A DNA stretch of 64,000 bases from contig NZ_JAFG01000003.1 of assembly GCF_000519305.1 (NCBI RefSeq), forward strand, positions 995,070-1,059,069, written 5' to 3'. Source of the DNA: Mesorhizobium ciceri WSM4083 (GTDB lineage: Bacteria > Pseudomonadota > Alphaproteobacteria > Rhizobiales > Rhizobiaceae). The translations under genes and the position numbers were made by a program. The notes beneath the pieces are model-generated. The model was given only the letters and a program-made list of their open reading frames with translations, had not been told where the DNA came from and did not search any database. Each line of letters starts with the position of its first letter. Within the stretch, counting starts at the first letter, position 1. This document shows, piece by piece, positions 1-8,904 of the stretch.

Positions 1-867
1 CGCGAACGCGGCAACCGGCGGTGGCCGGTCTTCGACCAGCGGACCCAGCACATCGTTCTCGATGATGGCGATGTCGTGCTTGCGCGCGACCGCGGCGATT
101 TCTTCGCGCCGCCGCGCATCCATCAGCGTCGCCGTCGGATTGATGACCGAGGGCTGCACGAAGACCGCGCGGATGTCGGAAAGCCGGCAGGCCTCGTCCA
201 GCGCCTCCGGGATCAAGCCGTTGTCGTCGATCGGCAGCCCTTCCAGGTTGAAGCCGAGATAGCGCGCCAGCGGCACCAGCGTGTGATGGCCGATCGCCTC
301 CGTGGCGACCGTCGAGCCCGGCGGCGCAACGCTCATCAGCGCCACCGTCATGCCGGCGGTGGCGCCGTTGGTCAGGCTGATGTTCTGCGCGGAGGTGTCG
401 AGCCCGCACAGTCTCAACCATTCGACCGCCACCCCGCGGTGGCGGGGGAACACCATGTTGGGCCGGAACGAAAGTGCTGAACTCGATGGCAGGTTTTCCG
501 CCAGCCAGCCCAGCGCCTGCTTCAGCCGCTCCAGATGCATCGGCTCGCAGACCGGCTTCAGAATAGACAGATCGATGACTTCGCCCAGTCGCTCCGGCAG
601 ATACGGCGGCTCCGGCTCGCGGCGCTGCGTCTGGACGAAGCTGCCGCGGCCGATCTCGCCCGAAATCAGGCCGCGCCGGATCAGTTCCTCATAGGCGCGG
701 CTGACCGTCTGCACCGAAAGTTTCAGATCGTCGGCCAGCCGGCGATGGGTCGGCAGACGCGCGCCATTGGCAAGGCGCCCGTCATGGATGGCGCGCGCGA
801 ACTGGTCGGCCAGCGATTGATAGGCCGGGCGCCGGATGAGCGCGGGATCGGGTTGCCACAATGTCAT
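1..867 (-). CDS. MocR-type PLP-binding regulator (GntR helix-turn-helix fused to aminotransferase fold), 3' end cut off
   Basis: The gene runs off the left edge; 289 codons are visible. Residues about 10-75 form a GntR-type winged helix (recognition helix around SVQTVSRAYEEL). A class I/II aminotransferase fold follows: TNGATAGM matches the cofactor phosphate-binding turn, and IENDVLG carries the Asp expected to pair with the PLP ring nitrogen. The PLP lysine would lie outside the window. Members studied elsewhere are transcription factors that sense amino acids, GABA, taurine or B6 vitamers, and are not enzymes. The gene diverges from the Lrp gene at 949. It could control the dehydrogenase/transaminase genes at 1.6-5.6 kb (inference). 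The ATG at 867 gives the usual short leader before the helix-turn-helix. Confidence 0.85.
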   Translation of the reverse strand, partial: MTLWQPDPALIRRPAYQSLADQFARAIHDGRLANGARLPTHRRLADDLKLSVQTVSRAYEELIRRGLISGEIGRGSFVQTQRREPEPPYLPERLGEVIDLSILKPVCEPMHLERLKQALGWLAENLPSSSALSFRPNMVFPRHRGVAVEWLRLCGLDTSAQNISLTNGATAGMTVALMSVAPPGSTVATEAIGHHTLVPLARYLGFNLEGLPIDDNGLIPEALDEACRLSDIRAVFVQPSVINPTATLMDARRREEIAAVARKHDIAIIENDVLGPLVEDRPPPVAAFA

Positions 868-948
868 GACTTATTAGAGATCGAAATCAGTGCAATTGAC
901 AATCGAAATAATGCGCCGTCATGGTACTCGGACGAAAAGTGAGCCCTG

Positions 949-1440
949 ATGACATCAGCGAAACTCGACCCGATCGACCTGAAAATCCTCGACGCCATCC
1001 AGCGCGACGGACGCATCACCAAGCTGGCACTGGCCGAACAGGTCGGACTGTCGCCGACGCCGTGCTGGATGCGGCTGCGCAAGCTGGAGAAGGCCGGCAT
1101 CGTCTCGGGCTACCACGCCAGGATCGCCATGCGCGTCGTGGCACCCGTTGCCACCGTGCTGATGGAGGTGACCCTGGCAAACCACCGCCAGGCCGATTTC
1201 GACCGTTTCGAGCGCGTTATCCGCGATGTTCCCGAGATCGTCGCCTGCTGGTCTGTCGGCGGCGGCGTCGACTATCTGTTGAAGGTAATGGCGCGCGATA
1301 TCGACGCCTATCAGCGGCTGGTCGATGGCTTGCTGGAACGCGAGATCGGCATCGATCGCTACTTCACCTACATCGTCATCAAGACCGTAAAGGACGAGGT
1401 GGCGCTGCCCCTCGCAGAGCTTTTGCCGGCGTCTTCATAG
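949..1440 (+). CDS. Lrp/AsnC-family transcriptional regulator
   Basis: At 163 aa this has the normal length for the family. Residues 5-55 are the AsnC-type helix-turn-helix (LDPIDLKILDAIQRDG, then LALAEQVGLSPTPCWMRLRK). The C-terminal half is a RAM ligand-binding domain, recognisable from VPEIVACWSVGGGVDYLLKV. Such proteins assemble as dimers to octamers and sense amino acids. The gene sits between the divergent MocR regulator and the aldehyde dehydrogenase gene at 1571. The 131-base gap before that gene carries a perfect inverted repeat that could be a binding site. The ligand is unknown; an amino acid or amine substrate of the neighbouring genes is the natural guess. Confidence 0.88.
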   Translation: MTSAKLDPIDLKILDAIQRDGRITKLALAEQVGLSPTPCWMRLRKLEKAGIVSGYHARIAMRVVAPVATVLMEVTLANHRQADFDRFERVIRDVPEIVACWSVGGGVDYLLKVMARDIDAYQRLVDGLLEREIGIDRYFTYIVIKTVKDEVALPLAELLPASS

Positions 1441-1472
1441 GAGCAGAGAGATCCTCTCGCCGGGCAACCCGA

Positions 1473-1489
1473 TAGAGAGAGTCTCTCTA
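1473..1489. promoter_or_regulatory. Perfect 8-base inverted repeat upstream of the aldehyde dehydrogenase gene
   Basis: TAGAGAGA and TCTCTCTA flank a single central G. A looser GAGAG/CTCTC pair lies at 1446-1458, and another CCTCTCTATC stretch occurs near 1508. The repeat sits between the Lrp gene stop (1440) and the dehydrogenase start (1571). No T-run follows, so it does not look like an intrinsic terminator. It may be an operator for the adjacent Lrp or MocR regulator. Confidence 0.45.
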
Positions 1490-1570
1490 CGTCAGGACTT
1501 CCAAACAGCCTCTCTATCTGCATCGGGCGGATAGTCTTCCCACATCAGTCCGAACCGGGAGGCTTTGACC

Positions 1571-3064
1571 ATGTCCGCGCATTTCGCCCGCTCGCATCGC
1601 CATGAAGCGCTCGATCGCCTCGCCGACCGCCGGCTGCTGCGTGAACTCGCCTATGTCGATGGCCACTGGACCGCAAGCGAGGCCGCCGAAAGCTTCGAGG
1701 TCAACGATCCGGCCACCGGCACCACAGTCGCTTTCGTCTCCGCGCTCGATGGCCGGCAGACGACAAAGGCGATTGATGCCGCCGCGCGTGCCTTCCCGGC
1801 CTGGCGGGCGCTATTGCCGCAGGAGCGTTCCAAAATTCTGCGAAAATGGTTCGAGCTGATCATCGCTGCAAAGCAAGACCTCGCTCTGCTGATGACGCTG
1901 GAACAGGGCAAGCCGCTGCAGGAGTCGCTGGGCGAAATCGACTATGCCGCTTCCTTCGTCGAATGGTATGCCGAAGAAGCAAAACGCCTCAACGCCGAGA
2001 GCGTTACCAGCCATCTGCCGGGCGCTGAAATGATGGTTCGGCGCGAGCCGCTCGGTGTCGTCGGCGTCGTCACGCCGTGGAATTTTCCGTCGGCGATGCT
2101 GACCCGCAAGGCTGCGGCAGCCCTTGCCGCCGGCTGCACCATCGTTGCGCATCCGTCCTCGGAAACGCCGCTGTCGGCGCTGGCGCTGGCCGAGCTCGGC
2201 GAACGAGCCGGCCTGCCCGCCGGCGTCTTCAACATCATCACCGGCAAGGCTTCGACCATCGTCGGGCGGATGTGCGAAGACCCGCGCGTCCGCGCCATGA
2301 GTTTCACCGGCTCGACCGAGATCGGCCGGCTGATCGCCGCGCAGAGTGCTGCGACCATGAAGCGGCTGGTGATGGAGCTTGGCGGCCATGCCCCACTGAT
2401 CGTCTTTGCCGATGCCGATCTGGACAAAGCGGTGAGCATTGCCATCGACGCCAAATTCGCCACGTCGGGCCAGGACTGCCTCGCCGCCAACCGCATCTAC
2501 GTCCAGCGTCCGATCTACGATCGCTTCTGCGCAGCTTTCACCGCTCGCATCGAGGCGCTGCGGACCGGCAATGGCCTTGCAGATGACACCGACATCGGCC
2601 CGCTGATGCACGAGCGCGCCGTCAAGAAGGTCGAGGAACAGGTCGCCGATGCCGTCGCTCACGGCGCGCGCTGCCTCACCGGCGGCAAGCGACATCAGGC
2701 TGGCCCCCTGTTCTACCAGCCGACACTGCTGGCCGATGTCACCGACGAAGCACTGATCATGCGCGAGGAGACCTTTGGCCCGGTTGCCGCCGTGACGCCT
2801 TTCGACAGCGAGGACGAAGTGATCACCCGCGCCAACGCCACCGAATATGGCCTCGTCGCCTATGTCGTGACCGAGAATGGCGGCCGGCAGCAGCGCATGG
2901 GCCGCGCGCTCGACTACGGCATGGTCGCCATCAACCGCGTCAAGATCACCGGCGCGCCGATCCCGTTCGGCGGCGTCAAGCAATCGGGCATCGGGCGCGA
3001 AGGCTCGCGCCACGGGCTCGAAGTCTTTACTGACATCAAGTATCTCTGCCTGGACGTGGCTTAG
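1571..3064 (+). CDS. NAD(P)-dependent aldehyde dehydrogenase, succinate-semialdehyde dehydrogenase-like
   Basis: This 497-aa protein is full length for the aldehyde dehydrogenase family and oxidises an aldehyde to the acid. The catalytic Glu is at about residue 269 (MELGGHAPLIVF) and the catalytic Cys at about 303 (SGQDCLAANR). TPWNFPSAML and FTGSTEIGRL mark the cofactor-binding fold. The stretch that usually reads VKPA..TP here reads VAHPSSETP, so the common cofactor-ribose-binding Lys is His. ATG 1571 is preferred over the in-frame TTG at 1565 because GGGAGG lies 8 bases upstream. The transaminase follows 30 bases downstream, so together they would convert an amine to an aldehyde and then an acid. 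GABA/succinate semialdehyde is the best guess for the substrate. Confidence 0.85.
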   Translation: MSAHFARSHRHEALDRLADRRLLRELAYVDGHWTASEAAESFEVNDPATGTTVAFVSALDGRQTTKAIDAAARAFPAWRALLPQERSKILRKWFELIIAAKQDLALLMTLEQGKPLQESLGEIDYAASFVEWYAEEAKRLNAESVTSHLPGAEMMVRREPLGVVGVVTPWNFPSAMLTRKAAAALAAGCTIVAHPSSETPLSALALAELGERAGLPAGVFNIITGKASTIVGRMCEDPRVRAMSFTGSTEIGRLIAAQSAATMKRLVMELGGHAPLIVFADADLDKAVSIAIDAKFATSGQDCLAANRIYVQRPIYDRFCAAFTARIEALRTGNGLADDTDIGPLMHERAVKKVEEQVADAVAHGARCLTGGKRHQAGPLFYQPTLLADVTDEALIMREETFGPVAAVTPFDSEDEVITRANATEYGLVAYVVTENGGRQQRMGRALDYGMVAINRVKITGAPIPFGGVKQSGIGREGSRHGLEVFTDIKYLCLDVA

Positions 3065-3094
3065 ACCCACCCGGACCTTTCAAGGAGTCAAAGA

Positions 3095-4474
3095 ATGCTC
3101 GACCAGTCCAACGAACTCGCCGCCTGGGATCGCGACCACTTCTTCCATCCCTCCACGCATATGGGCACGCATGCGCGGGGCGAGAGCCCGACGCGCATCA
3201 TGGCCGGCGGCGAAGGCGTCACCGTCTGGGACAACAATGGCAGGAAGAGCCTCGATGCCTTCGCCGGCCTCTACTGCGTCAATGTCGGCTACGGCCGTCA
3301 GAAGATCGCCGACGCCATCGCCAACCAGGCGAAGAACCTCGCTTACTACCACGCCTATGTCGGCCACGGCACCGAGGCCTCGATCACGCTTTCCAAGATG
3401 ATCATCGACCGCGCGCCGCAAGGCATGTCGCGGGTCTATTTCGGCCTCTCCGGTTCGGATGCCAACGAAACCAACATCAAGCTGATATGGTACTACAACA
3501 ACGTGCTGGGCCGGCCGGAGAAAAAGAAGATCATCTCGCGCTGGCGCGGCTATCACGGCTCGGGCGTGATGACCGGTTCGCTGACCGGGCTCGACCTGTT
3601 CCACAACGCCTTCGACCTGCCGCGCGCGCCGATCCTGCACACCGAGGCGCCCTATTATTTCCGTCGCGCCGACCGCTCGATGAGCGAAGAGCAGTTTTCA
3701 CAGCATTGCGCCGACAAGCTCGAGGAGATGATCCTGGCTGAGGGTCCGGAAACCGTCGCGGCCTTCATCGGCGAGCCTATTCTCGGCACTGGCGGCATCG
3801 TGCCGCCGCCGGCCTTCTACTGGGAGAAAATCCAGGCGGTGCTGAAGAAGTACGACGTGCTGCTGGTCGCCGACGAGGTGGTGACGGGCTTCGGCCGGCT
3901 GGGCACCATGTTCGGCTCCGACCATTACGGCATCAAGCCGGACCTGATCACCATCGCCAAGGGCCTGACCTCGGCCTATGCGCCGCTGTCGGGCGTCATC
4001 GTCGCCGACAAGATGTGGCAGGTGCTGGTAGAGGGTTCCGACAAGCTCGGTTCGCTCGGTCATGGCTGGACCTATGCGGCGCATCCGATCTGCGTTGCCG
4101 CGGGTGTCGCCAATCTCGAACTGATCGACGAGATGGATTTGGTGACGAATGCCAAGGAGACCGGCGCCTATTTCCGCGCCGAACTGGCCAAGGCTGTCGG
4201 CGGCCACCGGAATGTCGGTGACGTGCGCGGCGACGGCATGCTGGCGGCGGTCGAGTTCGTTGCCGACAGAGACGACCGGGTGTTCTTCGACGCTTCGCAA
4301 AAGATCGGCCCGCAGGTGGCGACGGCACTTGCCGCAAGCGGCGTCATCGGCCGCGCCATGCCGCAGGGCGACATTCTTGGATTTGCGCCGCCGCTGTGCC
4401 TGACCCGCGAGGAAGCCGACATCGTCGTTTCGAAGACCGCCGATGCGGTCAAGAGCGTGTTTGCCAATCTCTGA
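3095..4474 (+). CDS. Class III PLP-dependent aminotransferase (omega-amino acid/amine:pyruvate type)
   Basis: This 459-aa protein is the usual length for omega-transaminases. The expected PLP lysine is about residue 289 in TIAKGLTSAYAPLSG. VADEVVTGFGR carries the Asp that contacts the pyridine nitrogen. YFGLSGSDANETNIK is the cofactor-phosphate region. The family moves an amino group from an omega-amine, GABA, beta-alanine or taurine-like donor to pyruvate or 2-oxoglutarate. It lies 30 bases after the aldehyde dehydrogenase gene, with AAGGAG before the ATG, and 8 bases before the MDR dehydrogenase. It therefore probably supplies the aldehyde for those enzymes. Confidence 0.88.
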   Translation: MLDQSNELAAWDRDHFFHPSTHMGTHARGESPTRIMAGGEGVTVWDNNGRKSLDAFAGLYCVNVGYGRQKIADAIANQAKNLAYYHAYVGHGTEASITLSKMIIDRAPQGMSRVYFGLSGSDANETNIKLIWYYNNVLGRPEKKKIISRWRGYHGSGVMTGSLTGLDLFHNAFDLPRAPILHTEAPYYFRRADRSMSEEQFSQHCADKLEEMILAEGPETVAAFIGEPILGTGGIVPPPAFYWEKIQAVLKKYDVLLVADEVVTGFGRLGTMFGSDHYGIKPDLITIAKGLTSAYAPLSGVIVADKMWQVLVEGSDKLGSLGHGWTYAAHPICVAAGVANLELIDEMDLVTNAKETGAYFRAELAKAVGGHRNVGDVRGDGMLAAVEFVADRDDRVFFDASQKIGPQVATALAASGVIGRAMPQGDILGFAPPLCLTREEADIVVSKTADAVKSVFANL

Positions 4475-4482
4475 GATCGACT

Positions 4483-5586
4483 ATGAATGCCGTGACCATA
4501 ACTCTCCCCGCCACCATGGCCGCCGTGCTGCTCACCGGGCACGGCGGACCGGAAAAACTCATCTACCGCAGCGATGTGAAAGTGCCCGCGCCTGCGCCAG
4601 GTGAAGTGCTGGTCAAGGTCAGCGCTTGCGGCATGAACAACACCGATGTCTGGGTGCGCCAGGGCGCCTATGGCACGGAGGAGGATGCCGCGGCTGTGTC
4701 GACCTGGCGGCGCCAGGGCAACACATTGAGCTTCCCGCGCATCCAGGGCACCGACACTGTCGGTGTCATCGCCGCCGTCGGCGAAGGTGTGTCGCCCGAC
4801 CGTATCGGCGAACGGGTGATGGTCGATTTCTCGATCTACAACCGCGACGACGATTCACTCGCCGACATCGACTATATGGGCCATGGCCGCGACGGCGGCT
4901 ACGCCGAGTACCAGGCCGTGCCGGCCGAGAATGCGCATGTGGTCGACACCGACATGAGCGATATCGAACTCGCCACCTTCTGCTGCGCCTATCTGACGGG
5001 CGAGCAGATGCTGGAGCGCGCCGGCTTGAAGGCCGGCGAGCGCGTTCTGGTCACCGGCGCCTCGGGCGGCGTCGGTTCCGGCATCGTGCAGCTGGCGCGG
5101 GCGCGCGGTGCCATTCCCTATGCGGTCGTCGGCAAGGGCAAGGAACAGGCGGTGCGCGACATCGGTGCCGAGGCCGTCATCACCCGTGGCGTCGCCGACC
5201 TGCCGCAAGCCGTGAACGAGGCGACCGGCGGCCAGCCGATCGATGTGGTCGCCGACCTCGTCGGCGGCGCCATCTTCAACGACTTGCTTCGCATCCTGCG
5301 ACCCGAGGGCCGTTACACTACCGCAGGCGCGATTGCCGGCCCGGTGGTGCAGCTCGATCTCAGGACCATGTACCTGAAGCAATTGCAGCTGCATGGCTCA
5401 AGCCAGGGCACCCGCGCGGATTTCCGTCGCATCGTTGGGTACATCGAGGCGAGAAAAATCCGACCGCTGGTCGGCGGCGTCTACAAGCTCTCCGATTTCC
5501 ACCATGCGCAGGCGGATTTCATCGCCAAGGATTTCGTCGGCAAGCTGGTGGTGGTGCCGGATGCCATGTGGGGCCTGGCTGGCTGA
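4483..5586 (+). CDS. MDR-superfamily alcohol dehydrogenase / quinone-oxidoreductase-like protein
   Basis: The 367-aa protein starts at ATG 4483, eight bases after the transaminase stop. It has an N-terminal GroES-like domain (GHGGPEKLIY, then EVLVKVSACGMNNTD) and a Rossmann domain with VLVTGASGGVGSGIVQLARA, typical of NADPH-dependent MDR enzymes. An insertion at residues about 65-85 is longer than in simple quinone reductases. The reaction is reversible oxidation of an alcohol or reduction of an aldehyde/enone. With the two genes upstream it may handle the semialdehyde. The substrate is not evident from sequence. Confidence 0.8.
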   Translation: MNAVTITLPATMAAVLLTGHGGPEKLIYRSDVKVPAPAPGEVLVKVSACGMNNTDVWVRQGAYGTEEDAAAVSTWRRQGNTLSFPRIQGTDTVGVIAAVGEGVSPDRIGERVMVDFSIYNRDDDSLADIDYMGHGRDGGYAEYQAVPAENAHVVDTDMSDIELATFCCAYLTGEQMLERAGLKAGERVLVTGASGGVGSGIVQLARARGAIPYAVVGKGKEQAVRDIGAEAVITRGVADLPQAVNEATGGQPIDVVADLVGGAIFNDLLRILRPEGRYTTAGAIAGPVVQLDLRTMYLKQLQLHGSSQGTRADFRRIVGYIEARKIRPLVGGVYKLSDFHHAQADFIAKDFVGKLVVVPDAMWGLAG

Positions 5587-5598
5587 ACAACGCTCATC

Positions 5599-6645
5599 TC
5601 AACCATGCTGGGCCGCTCTCAGCAACATGCCGAACAGGTCGCGCGGCTCGTCGGGGTCGGCCAGCATGTCGAGTTCCTGGTAGAGGCCGGTCGAGCGCAG
5701 CTGATCCCTGACATAGCGCAGTGCCGAAAAATCCTCGATGGCGAAGCCGACCGAATCGAACAGCGTGATCTGGCCGGCATCGCGCCGACCTTGCACGGCG
5801 CCTGACATCACCTGCCACAGCTCGGTCACCTCATGATCCGGTGCAAGCTGCTGGATCTCGCCCTCGATGCGCGTCTGCGGCGGATATTCGACGAAGATGT
5901 CGGAGCGCAGCAGGATGTCGCGGTGCAGCTCGGTCTTGCCCGGACAGTCGCCGCCGACCGCGTTGATGTGCACGCCGGAGCCGACCATATTGTCGGTGAG
6001 GATGGTGGCGTACTGCTTGTCGGCGGTGACGGTGGTGATGATATCAGCCCCTTCGACCGCCTCCTGCGCGGTGCCGCAGGCGATCATGTCGAAGCCGAGA
6101 CCGGCGAGATTACGGATGCATTTTTCGGTGGCAGTGCGGTCGATATCGTAAAGCCTCAGCCTGTCGACGCCGAGCAGCGCCTTGAAGGCCACCGCCTGGA
6201 ATTCGGCCTGGGCGCCATTGCCGATCAGCGCCATGCAGCTGGAGCCGGCCGGCGCCAGGTATTTGGCGGCCAGAGCCGACATCGCCGCCGTGCGCAGTGC
6301 GGTCAGGATCGTCATTTCGGATAGCAAGACAGGATAGCCATTGTGGACATCGGCGAGCATGCCGAAAGCCGTCACCGTCTGGCGGCCCTCGCGCATGTTC
6401 TTGGGGTGGCCGTTGACATATTTGAAGCCGTAGACCTCGCCGTCGCTGGTCGGCATCAACTCGATGACGCCCTCGGCGCTGTGCGAGGCGACGCGCGGCG
6501 TCTTGTCGAACAGCTCCCAGCGGCGGAAATCATCCTCGATGTAGCCAGCGAGTTCGACGAGGAAGCGCTCGACGCCGATCTTCAGCACCAGCTTCATCAT
6601 ATGATCGACGCTGACGAAGGGAACGATGTTGAGATTGGGGATCAT
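5599..6645 (-). CDS. ocd: Ornithine cyclodeaminase family protein
   Basis: This 348-aa protein has the normal length for the ornithine cyclodeaminase/mu-crystallin family. Recognisable pieces are the substrate-side segment GFKYVNGHPKN, the Rossmann motif MALIGNGAQAEFQAVAF and the NAVGGDCPGKTEL loop. True members deaminate and cyclise ornithine to proline with bound NAD; relatives reduce ketimines or dehydrogenate other amino acids. It is the last gene of the minus-strand operon starting at 13135, behind a branched-chain-type amino acid transporter and an FAD amine oxidase. A role in uptake and breakdown of an amino acid or opine is likely. It is convergent with the MDR gene, 12 bases apart. 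Confidence 0.87.
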   Translation of the reverse strand: MIPNLNIVPFVSVDHMMKLVLKIGVERFLVELAGYIEDDFRRWELFDKTPRVASHSAEGVIELMPTSDGEVYGFKYVNGHPKNMREGRQTVTAFGMLADVHNGYPVLLSEMTILTALRTAAMSALAAKYLAPAGSSCMALIGNGAQAEFQAVAFKALLGVDRLRLYDIDRTATEKCIRNLAGLGFDMIACGTAQEAVEGADIITTVTADKQYATILTDNMVGSGVHINAVGGDCPGKTELHRDILLRSDIFVEYPPQTRIEGEIQQLAPDHEVTELWQVMSGAVQGRRDAGQITLFDSVGFAIEDFSALRYVRDQLRSTGLYQELDMLADPDEPRDLFGMLLRAAQHG

Positions 6646-6674
6646 TTTTTCTTATCCTTGCCGCATGCAGGCGG

Positions 6675-7304
6675 TCAGTCCTGGCGATGCGCGTTGTGCG
6701 CCTTCATCATCGCCGCCAGCGCCGGATCGTTTTGTTCCAGCGCCCCGATAGCCCCGCCTGTGTCATAGAGGCGCTCATCCTGTCCCATCTTGAACTTGGC
6801 TTCGAGCCGCCCGATCGGCAGGTCGAACCCGATGATACCAGGTATGCGTCGTTCCATGCCGCCTGGTCCCAGCTCGCGCATGCGCCAGCGATCGTCGCGA
6901 TCTTTTTCCAGCACGTCGACAAGCTGCAGGAGATGCCGGGCGGTGGCGTGATCGTCGAGCGGAACCGGATGCCCATGGCAATGCACCACGGCAAAGTTCC
7001 AGGTCGGCGCGCTGTCGCGCACCGGATTGCGCGGATACCAGGACGGCGAGATATAGCCGTGCGGGCCGTGGAAGATGGCGACGGTCTCCCTGCCTTCGCT
7101 GATCAAGGTGCTGTGCGGATTGGCCCTGGCGAGATGCGAGACCAGAGTTCCGTTTTCACCCCGCGCGCGATCGAGCACGAAGGGAAGATGCGAGACGGCA
7201 AGGCCCTGCGGTCCCGCTGTCACCGCCGTGGCGAAGGCCGCGGCCTCGATCAGGCCGAACACCTCGTCGCGCGACAGTGGCGCGAACTCGGGCTTGGTGT
7301 ACAT
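6675..7304 (-). CDS. PaiB-family FMN-binding protein (putative negative regulator)
   Basis: The 209-aa protein matches the FMN-binding split-barrel PaiB family: MYTKPEFAPL at the N-terminus, LAVSHLPFVLDR, and the hallmark IFHGPHGYISPSWYP at about residues 75-90. Bacillus PaiB was described as a negative regulator of protease and sporulation genes. Many proteobacterial homologues sit in amino-acid catabolic operons and may be flavin- or heme-dependent enzymes instead. Here it lies between the livH-type gene (4-base gap) and the ornithine cyclodeaminase gene, so it belongs to that operon. Its specific role is unknown. Confidence 0.85.
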   Translation of the reverse strand: MYTKPEFAPLSRDEVFGLIEAAAFATAVTAGPQGLAVSHLPFVLDRARGENGTLVSHLARANPHSTLISEGRETVAIFHGPHGYISPSWYPRNPVRDSAPTWNFAVVHCHGHPVPLDDHATARHLLQLVDVLEKDRDDRWRMRELGPGGMERRIPGIIGFDLPIGRLEAKFKMGQDERLYDTGGAIGALEQNDPALAAMMKAHNAHRQD

Positions 7305-7308
7305 CAGG

Positions 7309-8190
7309 TCAGCTTCGCTGGGCGCGGACCGCCGGGATCAGGCCTTGCGGGCGAACCAGCAGCACGGCGATGACACCCGACAGCACGATGGCGTCGCGAT
7401 AGGGCGCGATCGCTCCCGGCAATGTCGCCTGCAGCAACACCTCGATGATGCCGAGCAGGAAGCCGCCAGCGACCGCACCGGGCAAGCTGCCCAGCCCGCC
7501 GACGACGGCTGCGATGAACGCCTTCAGCACCGGCGTGAAGCCCATCAGGGGGTCGACCGAGGCACGCTGCGCCACCCACAGCATGGCCGCCAGCCCGGCC
7601 AGCAGGCCGGAGAGCAGGAAGGCGGTGGCGATGATGCGGCTGGCCGGAATGCCCATCAGGCGAACGACGTCGAAATCTTCCGCCGCGGCGCGCATCGCCG
7701 TGCCGGTCACCGAGCGGCGCAGGAAGACTTCGAGCGCAATCAGCGCCAGTGCGGAGACGACGATGGAGATGCTGGGACCGACGCCGATGGTGAAGTCGCC
7801 GAAGGAGAAGGCGCCGGTCATCCAGCCGGGCATGGCGACAGCCTGCGGCCGCGCCGAAATGCCGTTCTGGAAGACGACTTTCAACAGGCTGGAGACGGCA
7901 AAGCTGGTCAACAGCAGACTGGTGACGCTGGCGCCGCGCATCGGCCTGAACGCGATACGCTCCATGGCGACAGCGGCGAGCGCGCCGCAGGACACGGCGA
8001 CAAGCACCGCCACCGGGAAGGGAAAGCCGAGCACCAGCGAGGCCAGAAGCGCATAGCCCGACAGGGTCATCAGCTCGCCATGGGCGAAGTTGATGAGGCC
8101 GACGATGGAAAAGACGATCGCCAGCCCGAGCGCTAGCAGCGCATAGACGCCGCCGAGGCTCACCGCATTGATGATCTGCTGCGCGATCAT
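7309..8190 (-). CDS. livH: Branched-chain-amino-acid-type ABC transporter permease (LivH-like)
   Basis: The 293-aa inner-membrane permease starts MIAQQIINAVSLGGVYALLA, the typical LivH opening. About eight hydrophobic segments are present. GLINFAHGELMTLSGY is the conserved early motif and the GGLGSLPGAVAGG stretch is the family's cytoplasmic coupling region near residues 230-245. It forms the transmembrane pore with the LivM half of the fused protein at 10113. Neighbours are LivF upstream (5-base gap) and the PaiB-like gene downstream (4-base gap). The substrate of such systems is often not leucine but another amino acid, amide or aromatic acid. Confidence 0.92.
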   Translation of the reverse strand: MIAQQIINAVSLGGVYALLALGLAIVFSIVGLINFAHGELMTLSGYALLASLVLGFPFPVAVLVAVSCGALAAVAMERIAFRPMRGASVTSLLLTSFAVSSLLKVVFQNGISARPQAVAMPGWMTGAFSFGDFTIGVGPSISIVVSALALIALEVFLRRSVTGTAMRAAAEDFDVVRLMGIPASRIIATAFLLSGLLAGLAAMLWVAQRASVDPLMGFTPVLKAFIAAVVGGLGSLPGAVAGGFLLGIIEVLLQATLPGAIAPYRDAIVLSGVIAVLLVRPQGLIPAVRAQRS

Positions 8191-8195
8191 GCTTC

Positions 8196-8900
<705 letters not shown>

Positions 8901-8904
8901 GACA

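Noticed and set aside
1811..3070. A 419-codon minus-strand frame opposite the aldehyde dehydrogenase
   Set aside because: It is Arg/Gly/Asp-rich shadow coding with no family motif; the plus-strand gene has an intact active site.
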